A stretch of 7,964 nucleotides of DNA from Thermoplasmata archaeon (GTDB taxonomy: Archaea; Thermoplasmatota; E2; DHVEG-1; B18-G2): NCBI GenBank assembly GCA_021163455.1, contig JAGGWT010000069.1, forward strand, positions 1 to 7,964, given 5' to 3'. Below are positions 1 through 5,958 of the stretch, piece by piece. A model generated the notes under the pieces. It saw only the letters and a program-made list of their open reading frames with translations, ran no database searches and had not been told where the DNA came from. The translations under genes and the position numbers were made by a program. How positions within the stretch are numbered: the first letter of the stretch is position 1; each line of letters opens with the position of its first letter.

Positions 1-636
1 GAAAATGTATCTGAATTTGGTGTTGTCAGGATAGAAAGCGATGGCAGGATAACCCAGTTTGTCGAAAAGCCAAAGCCAGAGGATGCACCTTCCAACCTCA
101 TCAACGCCGGCGCCTACTGCATGGAGAAAGGAGTACTGGACTACATAGATGATCCTAATAGATTAATATCCATGGAGCAGGAAGTATTTCCGAGAATCAT
201 AGAAGATGGAAGAAAGTTCTACGGATACAGGATAGAAGGATTCTGGATAGATGTTGGCAGGATAAATAGTTATATCGAGGTGAATAAAATACTGCTAAGG
301 AGGCAAGGCAAGAGATTTCTCATAGGGAATAACTGTGAAATAGAAGGAGAGTTGCAGGATTCGAGTGCAGGAGACGATGTTGAGATAGGGAAAGGATCTA
401 AGGTGATCTCATCTGTCATCCTAGACAACGTAAAGATAGGGAGGAATGTCCAGATAGAAAATTCTGTTATTGGTGAGAGTTGTATCATAAGAGATGGGGC
501 TAAAATAATAAACAGCGTGATCGGGGATGAAGAGGAGATAGGTGAAGGCAGGATAGTAGAGGGAGAGAGGGTCTGGACAAAACCCATACCAGAGGGATAT
601 CCCGATAAGCAGATAGGAAATGTAGTTAGGGTATGA
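1..636 (+). CDS. NDP-sugar pyrophosphorylase with left-handed beta-helix tail, C-terminal part (5' end outside window)
   Basis: This frame is open from the first base, and 211 residues are visible. Such enzymes couple a sugar 1-phosphate to an NTP to give an NDP-sugar and pyrophosphate in the cytoplasm. Visible are the sugar-binding FVEKP stretch (residues 20-24), NAGAY (35-39), an SMEQEVFPRI segment like that of GDP-mannose/glucose-1-phosphate nucleotidylyltransferases (58-67), and FWIDVG (81-86), which holds the conserved metal-site Asp. Residues about 108-186 are imperfect hexapeptide repeats (IGNNCEIEG, VEIGKGSKV, VKIGRNVQI), a short left-handed beta-helix. The N-terminal nucleotide-binding signature is outside the window. 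Substrate (mannose-, glucose- or GlcNAc-1-phosphate) cannot be decided. The helix is shorter than expected for a full GlmU acetyltransferase domain. The stop overlaps the next gene's ATG (ATGA), implying co-transcription; a phosphohexomutase lies 0.7 kb downstream. Family call firm, specificity open. Confidence 0.9.
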   Translation, partial: ENVSEFGVVRIESDGRITQFVEKPKPEDAPSNLINAGAYCMEKGVLDYIDDPNRLISMEQEVFPRIIEDGRKFYGYRIEGFWIDVGRINSYIEVNKILLRRQGKRFLIGNNCEIEGELQDSSAGDDVEIGKGSKVISSVILDNVKIGRNVQIENSVIGESCIIRDGAKIINSVIGDEEEIGEGRIVEGERVWTKPIPEGYPDKQIGNVVRV

Positions 637-1304
637 AAATATACGTGGATTACAGGGAAAGAGAATTGGTAAATTTGCTTAGAGAAAAATTCAGAGAAAT
701 TGAAGAGACCAATTTGAAGGTTGGAGATATTGTTTTAACCTTTGATGACTACGCAGTGATTCTGGAGAGAAAGAGCGCTCCCGATTTTATCGAATCTGTA
801 AGATCAAACAGGCTGTGGGAGCAACTGCTCAAAATGGTAAAGACGGAGGAGATTTTTGGCAAACCTGTCGAGAGAAGAATCCTGCTCCTGCATGGCAGTA
901 TAAGAGAATTGATGCTTTATGAGTTCGATGAGAGGTTATGGGCAAGTTTATCGGGAGCCTTTATGGAGACAGTTTATGTTTATGGAGTACCCATATTCTT
1001 CATAGAAGATGACCGGGCTGTACCCACCTTTATCAGAATACTCGTGGATAGAGAGAAAAGGAAAGCAAACGAATCTCTGCCAAAGGAGAGATGGTTCAGA
1101 AAAAGACTGAGCGAGATTCCAGAAAAGGATGAGAAGATATATCTCCTGTCGTCCATACCAGGTATAGGAAACGAACTTGCGAAAAATTTGCTCAGGCATT
1201 TTGGGAGTATAGAAAAGATTGCGATTGCTAGCATAGAGCAACTGATGATGGTGGATGGAATCGGAAATAAGAAGGCTGAGCAGATATACAATATCTTTCA
1301 CTAG
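633..1304 (+). CDS. XPF/Mus81-family (ERCC4) structure-specific nuclease, stand-alone form
   Basis: A 223-residue protein with an ERCC4 nuclease domain (about 1-140) followed by two helix-hairpin-helix motifs (about 173-192 around IPGIGNELA, and 204-222 around VDGIGNKKA). The active site is intact: D6 and R8-E9 in DYRE, G31-D32, then ERKSAPD with E45-R46-K47 and D51, matching the family GDx(n)ERKx3D motif. By homology it acts as a dimer that cuts branched DNA (3' flaps, forks) in repair and fork restart, with the HhH pair dimerising and binding DNA. No helicase domain is present, unlike euryarchaeal Hef; the length is like the short crenarchaeal XPF. No clear PCNA-interacting peptide follows the last HhH; the chain ends ...QIYNIFH. 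The start overlaps the upstream stop by 4 bp; MKIYVDYRE begins exactly at the first domain strand, supporting this ATG. Sharing an operon with a sugar enzyme looks incidental. Confidence 0.93.
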   Translation: MKIYVDYRERELVNLLREKFREIEETNLKVGDIVLTFDDYAVILERKSAPDFIESVRSNRLWEQLLKMVKTEEIFGKPVERRILLLHGSIRELMLYEFDERLWASLSGAFMETVYVYGVPIFFIEDDRAVPTFIRILVDREKRKANESLPKERWFRKRLSEIPEKDEKIYLLSSIPGIGNELAKNLLRHFGSIEKIAIASIEQLMMVDGIGNKKAEQIYNIFH

Positions 1305-1310
1305 ATTGCT

Positions 1311-1328
1311 CGATAAATAAAAATACCC
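1311..1328 (+). promoter_or_regulatory. Probable TATA-type promoter for the phosphohexomutase gene
   Basis: The 45-bp gap after the nuclease gene has an A/T run, ATAAATAAAAATA (1313-1325). An 8-bp TATA element centred near 1319 would put the start site about 1345, a few bases before the ATG at 1350, so the transcript would be leaderless or nearly so. No Shine-Dalgarno-like sequence precedes the ATG (GCCAAAAAC), which agrees. The sequence is not a textbook TTTATATA box and no clear BRE is visible, so read-through from upstream remains possible. Confidence 0.42.
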
Positions 1329-1349
1329 TTGACCTATTAAGCCAAAAAC

Positions 1350-2732
1350 ATGACAAAGCTATTCGGAACAAACGGGGTTAGAGGCGTCGTCAACCAGGAT
1401 ATGAACAGTGAGCTGGCACTCAATCTCGGGAAAGCAATAGGAACATATTACGCAAAGAAAAAGGAGAGACCCTTCATCGCAATAGGTACAGATGCAAGAA
1501 TATCAAATCACATGTTGAAATCAGCCTGTATCTCCGGATTGTTATCCGTAGGTTGTAATGTCGAAGACCTTGGTATCCTACCAACTCCAACCCTGCAATA
1601 TGCAGTAAAAGAGAAAAACTACGATGCTGGAGTGATAATTACAGCCTCTCACAATCCTCCGCAGTTCAACGGTATAAAGGTTGTAGATGGCGATGGCACC
1701 GAGCTGGCAAAGGAGCAGGAAGAAGAGATAGAAGATATCTACTTCTCAAAGAACTTTAGAATCGTCTCCTGGGATAAAGTCGGTCAGCTCTCATCCTGGG
1801 ATGGTGCCATCGAGTTGTACATAAACGGCATACTCTCAAAGGTGGATGTTGAATCCATCAGAAGCGCAAATCTCCATGTGGTTCTCGATTGCGGAAATGG
1901 CGCCGGCGGTGTTGTTGCGCCAGAGCTTTTAAGAAGATTAGGTTGTAAATTGACAACTATTAATTGTGAACTCGATGGTTTATTTAGAGGAAGACCCTCC
2001 GAACCTATACCCGAAAATCTAGGAGAATTGATGAAGAAAGTGAAAGAGGTTAACGCTGATCTCGGAGTTGCTCAGGATGGGGATGCAGACAGAGCCATAT
2101 TTATAGATGAAAATGGAAACTATGTGTTTGGAGATCAGAGTTTAACCATGGTAGCCAGATATATTGTCAGGGAGAAAGGAGGAGGAACTGTTGTTACACC
2201 CGTCTCCACATCCAGTGCACTGGAGGATGTCGTTACCAGAGAGGGTGGAAAAGTCGTATATACTAAGGTGGGCTCTCCGATTGTGGCAAGGGTTATGAAA
2301 AAGCTGGGCGCCGTCTTCGGCGGAGAAGAAAATGGTGGATTAATATTTCCAGAGCATCAGTATTGCAGAGATTCCGCGATGACTATAGCTAAAGTTCTTG
2401 AAATCCTGTCAAAGGAAGGTAAGAGACTCTCTGAAATTATACAGGAGTTGCCGAGATATGAACTGGTGAAACTCAAGACGGCCTGTCCTAATGAAAAGAA
2501 GGAAGAAGTTCTGGAAAAAATAAAGGATATTGCAAAGAATGAAAACGCAAGGAAAATAGACGAAACTGATGGCGTGAAAATTTATACAGATGATGGATGG
2601 GTTCTGGTAAGACCGTCTGGAACAGAGCCTATATTCAGAATCTTTGCCGAATCAAAAGAAAGAAAAAGGGCAGAGGAGCTTGCCAGCCGTTACAAGAGCT
2701 ATGTGGAAAGATTTGCTACTGGAACTTCCTGA
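1350..2732 (+). CDS. glmM: Phosphoglucosamine mutase / phosphohexomutase (GlmM/ManB-type)
   Basis: A full-length 460-residue alpha-D-phosphohexomutase, which moves phosphate between C6 and C1 of a hexose or hexosamine (for GlmM, GlcN-6-P to GlcN-1-P) in the cytoplasm. All four signature loops are present: the catalytic serine loop TASHNPP with S100, the metal loop DGDADR (D243, D245, D247), the sugar-specificity loop GGEENGG (324-330), and the phosphate-binding loop RPSGTEP (421-427). The start MTKLFGTNGVRG matches the usual N-terminus of archaeal GlmM proteins, fixing the ATG. GEENGG fits hexosamine/mannose members; archaeal members can be GlmM, phosphomannomutase or bifunctional, so the symbol is probable rather than proven. 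With the nearby nucleotidylyltransferase it would supply activated sugars. Its last 17 bp overlap the 3' end of the convergent surface-protein gene. Confidence 0.93.
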   Translation: MTKLFGTNGVRGVVNQDMNSELALNLGKAIGTYYAKKKERPFIAIGTDARISNHMLKSACISGLLSVGCNVEDLGILPTPTLQYAVKEKNYDAGVIITASHNPPQFNGIKVVDGDGTELAKEQEEEIEDIYFSKNFRIVSWDKVGQLSSWDGAIELYINGILSKVDVESIRSANLHVVLDCGNGAGGVVAPELLRRLGCKLTTINCELDGLFRGRPSEPIPENLGELMKKVKEVNADLGVAQDGDADRAIFIDENGNYVFGDQSLTMVARYIVREKGGGTVVTPVSTSSALEDVVTREGGKVVYTKVGSPIVARVMKKLGAVFGGEENGGLIFPEHQYCRDSAMTIAKVLEILSKEGKRLSEIIQELPRYELVKLKTACPNEKKEEVLEKIKDIAKNENARKIDETDGVKIYTDDGWVLVRPSGTEPIFRIFAESKERKRAEELASRYKSYVERFATGTS

Positions 2733-4026
2733 TGAATGCTGCATACAGCACTACTGCCGCAATAGCTATTAAGAAGCCAAATCCAGGTGTGGCTCCCTCG
2801 GATACCCCCTCCATTTCCATGATATCCACGATGTGAGCGGAAAAGCTGGGTATGGATACCAGCACCTTTATACCATTTTCACCTGCAACAATAAGATACG
2901 CCGCACTATCTCCTGTCATGTTCAGGAGTTTATCAATATCTTCGATCATGGAGATACTCTCGTTATCGAGTTTGACCGTTATGTTTTTGGATGGATCCAT
3001 TATCTTATCGCTCACATCGATGACAATGATTTTTCTCTCCCCTTTTCCTTTGATCAGTATTCTAACCTTTCCCTTAGAGATGTTGGTGCTCAGATTCACG
3101 TCCTCGAAGGTAACATCATCGGTCTCGTTTTCATCTCCTATTGTAACCACAGAACATATCTTTCCTTCCCCTATAGCCCTGTGTATCTTCTCCTCATAGG
3201 TCTTCTGGAATGTAAATTTCACGCTAACCTCCGGCTCCGGGTGCGCCAGGAAAATAATTGTAGCGTTTTTGTTCAGGCTCACATTCACATAACCATTTCC
3301 AACATGCAGGAAATCTCCTTCACCACATATGATGACTTTTCCCTCTATTCCACCGGATATCTCTGTGATGTTCTCTCCTAGGAGAGAAGCTGATACATTG
3401 CTGGAAAGTACCATTGTCACGACTGTATCTGCTGTGGCTTTTATCTTCAAAAGAGATGCAGGATTGTCATGCACCTCAATCATTGCATTGTTTCCTTTTA
3501 CCCTCCACACAGCTCCATGAACGCTTGGAGGTGTTTTTTCTGTGAAATTGGAAACATACACGAAGTTGAATACCGTTATGTTAACTTCTCTTACTATGGT
3601 ATAATCTATGATGTCTCCCTCATCATATAGGAATCTGACAAAGCTTCCCGCACAGTAACCGTTCTCATAAGACAGTCTCCCAACAAATCTGTGATCTTCC
3701 TTCATCTCCTGGAATTTTTTGGTCACATTCTTCCACATTTCTTTGAATTTCTCGCTTGTTTCGTTGAATTTTTCCTGCCACTTTTGCTGCCATTTGTTCC
3801 ACTCTTTCTCCATCTGGGTTTCATTGAAGTTGAACATGTGAGCAAATCTCTCTTGCCATTTATCTTTCAACTCCGTCAGATTTTCAAAAGGATTTGGCCA
3901 GTTCATGCTGGAATGATCCCATGGCATGGACACGGTATCTATTGATTCAGCGATTTCTGTACCAATACCTGTGAGCATAAGCATCGCAATTACTACACCA
4001 AATATACCACCCCATCTCCCTGTCAT
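2716..4026 (-). CDS. Secreted PGF-CTERM-anchored surface glycoprotein, function unknown
   Basis: 436 residues from the ATG at 4026. Layout: N-terminal signal peptide (basic MTGRW, hydrophobic core to about 22); a charged, tryptophan-rich helical segment (about 48-112) with W at 57, 76, 79, 83 and 98; a long beta-rich region (about 115-400); then an acidic linker and a C-terminal PGF-CTERM signal, TPGFGF (413-418), a hydrophobic helix, and the basic tail FIRKFQ. PGF-CTERM proteins are cut near the PGF motif by archaeosortase and lipid-anchored at the outer face. The chain has 16 N-X-S/T sequons, so heavy N-glycosylation is likely. I recognise no catalytic motif or named domain in the middle. 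A GTG at 4032 and TTG at 4029 are in frame, but the ATG is preferred because the upstream AT box lies at the right distance for a leaderless transcript starting there. The 3' end overlaps glmM by 17 bp. Could be an S-layer, adhesin-like or stalk protein; this is open. Confidence 0.88.
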   Translation of the reverse strand: MTGRWGGIFGVVIAMLMLTGIGTEIAESIDTVSMPWDHSSMNWPNPFENLTELKDKWQERFAHMFNFNETQMEKEWNKWQQKWQEKFNETSEKFKEMWKNVTKKFQEMKEDHRFVGRLSYENGYCAGSFVRFLYDEGDIIDYTIVREVNITVFNFVYVSNFTEKTPPSVHGAVWRVKGNNAMIEVHDNPASLLKIKATADTVVTMVLSSNVSASLLGENITEISGGIEGKVIICGEGDFLHVGNGYVNVSLNKNATIIFLAHPEPEVSVKFTFQKTYEEKIHRAIGEGKICSVVTIGDENETDDVTFEDVNLSTNISKGKVRILIKGKGERKIIVIDVSDKIMDPSKNITVKLDNESISMIEDIDKLLNMTGDSAAYLIVAGENGIKVLVSIPSFSAHIVDIMEMEGVSEGATPGFGFLIAIAAVVLYAAFIRKFQ

Positions 4027-4043
4027 CAACACAAAACATAACA

Positions 4044-4063
4044 GTCTGATTTAAAAACCTTAC
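4044..4063. promoter_or_regulatory. Shared, symmetrically placed TATA box between divergent genes
   Basis: The 54-bp gap (4027-4080) between two divergent genes holds one clear AT element, TTTAAAAA at 4050-4057 (TTTTTAAA on the minus strand). Its centre, 4053.5, is 27.5 bp from the plus ATG (4081) and 27.5 bp from the minus ATG (4026). Archaeal TATA boxes usually sit about 26-27 bp upstream of the transcription start, so both transcripts would begin at or next to their ATG and be leaderless. On the minus strand the flank is GTAAGG (purine-rich, possible BRE); on the plus strand it is GTCTGA. No Shine-Dalgarno motif precedes either ATG. Promoter function is inferred. Confidence 0.62.
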
Positions 4064-4080
4064 CTCTCTTATCCTGACCG

Positions 4081-5109
4081 ATGGATTGTGTCTCAGGGAT
4101 GATACTAACGAAAGAGGGCATGGAGAAAGGTTACCTTATATACAGCGACAGCAGGATAGTGGAAAGAGGAAAAGTTAGCCCTCCTATCAGGCCCAAGGTA
4201 AGGGGGTATATTATACCAAGACCCATAAACTCTCATACGCACATCGGGGATGCTTTTATAAGAAAGAAGGTTGAGAATCTACCCAGAGATATAGAAAAAC
4301 TGGTTGCGCCGCCGCATGGATTAAAACATGTTTTACTGGAAAAAGCCGATAGAGATGAGATTATCTGCGGAATGAAGGAAAAGTTGAGGGAGATGGAGAA
4401 AACAGGTATATCAGCATTCTGTGATTTCAGAGAGGGGGGTAAAGAGGGTGTCAATATCCTGAAAAAGGTGCTGGAAGAGTTTAATCTGAAAGGTATTATT
4501 CTGTCTAGGCCAAAATCTCTTGAATTTGACGAGAATGAGGTTCTCGATCTGCTTATGATATCAGATGGCATTGGTCTCAGCAGCGTATCTGATTGGGATT
4601 ACGAGGAAATAAAAAGTATCGCTTCTCTGGCAAAAGAAAAAGGGAAATTGTTTGCAATTCACGCAAGTGAGAGAGTTCGAGAAGATATTGATAAAATCCT
4701 CGACCTGAAACCGGATTTTTTGATTCACATGAATAAAGCGAACCAGGACGATCTGGAGAAAGTTAAGGAGGAAGATATTCCAATAGTTGTATGTCCAAGG
4801 TCCAATGAATTCTTTGGCTTAAAACCGAATCTGGAATTGTTCAGAAAAGTTGGTATAGAACTGTCACTGGGAACCGATAATGCAATGATATCCTCTCCAG
4901 ATGTTTATGAGGAGATGGTATGGATAAAGAGAAATTTTGAAGGTTTCTCTATTGAGGAATTGCTGAAGATGATAACTTACAATCCCGGAAAGATTTTTGA
5001 TGTGAAGTTTCCGGAATTTGTTGAAAATGAGCCTGCTGATTTTGTTGTGCTCGATACAAAATCTTTAAAACCGATATTAGTTTCAGTGTCAGAGGCTGAT
5101 ACACCATGA
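4081..5109 (+). CDS. Metal-dependent amidohydrolase (cytosine deaminase/chlorohydrolase-like group)
   Basis: 342 residues with the metal ligands of the amidohydrolase superfamily in order: HTH (H52, H54) after strand 1, IHASE (H194, with E197 as likely catalytic acid), IHMNKA (H216), and GTDNA (D266). The CPRSN segment (238-242) and HxxE pattern are typical of the nucleobase/nucleoside deaminase, guanine deaminase and chlorohydrolase branch, which uses one metal ion to hydrolyse amino groups from heterocycles. At 342 residues it is shorter than typical TrzN/SsnA-type members (about 400-450); the N-terminal beta part before HTH and the C-terminal part after residue 310 are compact. Substrate is not deducible. 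The ATG at 4081 lies 27.5 bp from a TATA-like box with no Shine-Dalgarno, fitting a leaderless mRNA. The stop overlaps the next ATG (ATGA), so it probably leads an operon with the CBS protein and glyS. Confidence 0.87.
   Translation: MDCVSGMILTKEGMEKGYLIYSDSRIVERGKVSPPIRPKVRGYIIPRPINSHTHIGDAFIRKKVENLPRDIEKLVAPPHGLKHVLLEKADRDEIICGMKEKLREMEKTGISAFCDFREGGKEGVNILKKVLEEFNLKGIILSRPKSLEFDENEVLDLLMISDGIGLSSVSDWDYEEIKSIASLAKEKGKLFAIHASERVREDIDKILDLKPDFLIHMNKANQDDLEKVKEEDIPIVVCPRSNEFFGLKPNLELFRKVGIELSLGTDNAMISSPDVYEEMVWIKRNFEGFSIEELLKMITYNPGKIFDVKFPEFVENEPADFVVLDTKSLKPILVSVSEADTP
5091..5100 (+). promoter_or_regulatory. Possible ribosome-binding site for the CBS-domain gene
   Basis: AGAGGCTGAT just before the ATG at 5106 resembles the archaeal Shine-Dalgarno GGAGGTGAT, with one extra C. 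It lies inside the last codons of the amidohydrolase gene and would let ribosomes start again at the ATGA overlap. This contrasts with the leaderless-type start of the upstream gene. Confidence 0.4.
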
Positions 5110-5951
5110 AGGTTAAGGATGTTATGAACAGAGAGCCTGTGGTTGCGTATGTACCTGGTACGGTGAGAGAGGTACTGAAGATTCTTGCAAAACATGATAT
5201 ATCAGGCGTTCCAGTTCTTAAAAGAGGGACACGCCAGCTTGCCGGGATGGTTACTAGGAACGATATATTCAAAAATCCAGATGAGGAGCAACTGGCAATA
5301 GTAATGAATCCTTCTCCATATACTGTAAAGGAAGATGACGATATAAAGATTGCAGCAAGGGTCATCTATGAGAATAAGATTCATTGCCTGCCTGTCCTTG
5401 ATAAAGATAATAATCTAGCAGGTGTAGTAACACCTGATGATCTCTTGAGAGTTATAGAGAAGACTGACGAGAGATATGTCCGAGATTTTTACACGACATC
5501 ATGTGTACCAGTATACCAAGAAACTCCTTTACCGACTCTTATGGAGATAATAAGCATAACAAATGAGAGTGCTCTTCCTGTACTGGATGATGAAGGAAGA
5601 CTGGCAGGAATCGTGACAGATGGTGACCTCTTCAAGCTCAGCCATATAAAGGAGAGTGTATCCAAATCCGAGTTTGGTCTCGGAGACGATGAAGATGCCT
5701 GGACATGGGAAGGTATAAGAGATGTTCTCAGGTTGTACTATTCCACGTCAAAAATCGACCTTCCATCTGTCCCTGTGAAAGAGGTTATGGTCAAAGAAGT
5801 TGAAAAGGCGACCATGAAAACCCCAATATCAGAGGCTGCGCACACGATGCTCAGGAAGAAAATAAATCAGTTACCTGTTGTCAAGAGCGATGACAGACTC
5901 GTTGGTATGGTGACAGATATAGAGTTGATGAGAGCAATTTATGAAGACTGA
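5106..5951 (+). CDS. Four-CBS-domain protein (probable nucleotide sensor)
   Basis: 281 residues made almost wholly of CBS domains, which pair into Bateman modules that usually bind adenine nucleotides or S-adenosylmethionine. The four copies lie at about 1-57, 62-118, 127-178 and 222-280; each shows a [VLP]PVhx...LxGhVT core (GVPVL/LAGMVT, CLPVLD/LAGVVT, ALPVLD/LAGIVT, QLPVVK/LVGMVT). The ribose-binding pattern GhhTxxD is kept in the first three (T50/D53, T109/D112, T171/D174); the fourth has E273 instead of Asp (TDIE). A 43-residue linker (179-221) with an acidic and aromatic patch (GDDEDAWTW) separates copies 3 and 4. There is no enzyme, transporter or DNA-binding domain, so it should act on a partner. 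It overlaps the amidohydrolase stop by 4 bp and nearly touches glyS, suggesting co-expression with both. Ligand and partner unknown. Confidence 0.93.
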   Translation: MKVKDVMNREPVVAYVPGTVREVLKILAKHDISGVPVLKRGTRQLAGMVTRNDIFKNPDEEQLAIVMNPSPYTVKEDDDIKIAARVIYENKIHCLPVLDKDNNLAGVVTPDDLLRVIEKTDERYVRDFYTTSCVPVYQETPLPTLMEIISITNESALPVLDDEGRLAGIVTDGDLFKLSHIKESVSKSEFGLGDDEDAWTWEGIRDVLRLYYSTSKIDLPSVPVKEVMVKEVEKATMKTPISEAAHTMLRKKINQLPVVKSDDRLVGMVTDIELMRAIYED

Positions 5952-5958
5952 AGATAAC

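Noticed and set aside
361..560. Apparent internal repeats in the DNA (GATAGGGAAAGG, GATAGGGAGG and similar)
   Set aside because: These reflect the hexapeptide repeat of the encoded beta-helix (I-G-x-x-x-x) and are not an independent DNA repeat.
1..636. Reading the first gene as a bifunctional GlmU
   Set aside because: The beta-helix tail is only about 80 residues with few hexapeptide turns, and no acetyltransferase active-site signature is evident. The C-terminal domain resembles the short tails of general NDP-sugar pyrophosphorylases.
948..1301. Minus-strand open frames opposite the XPF nuclease
   Set aside because: These are shadows of a gene with an intact active site and HhH motifs; no independent support.
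2654..2667. T-rich tract on the minus strand (TTTTTCTTTCTTTT), about 50-60 bp past the surface-protein stop, possible terminator
   Set aside because: The spacing is plausible for an archaeal U-tract terminator. However, it encodes a lysine/arginine-rich stretch of GlmM (SKERKR), so the run is explained by codon needs; 3'-end mapping would be needed.
2833..3381. Plus-strand open frame of 182 codons
   Set aside because: It lies antisense inside the surface-protein gene. It has no recognisable domain, and the opposite frame has a signal peptide, sequons and a PGF-CTERM tail that explain the region.
4030..4032. GTG at 4032 as the start of the surface-protein gene
   Set aside because: It gives only two extra residues and would sit about 22 bp from the centre of the AT box, too close for a leaderless start. 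The ATG at 4026 fits the promoter spacing.
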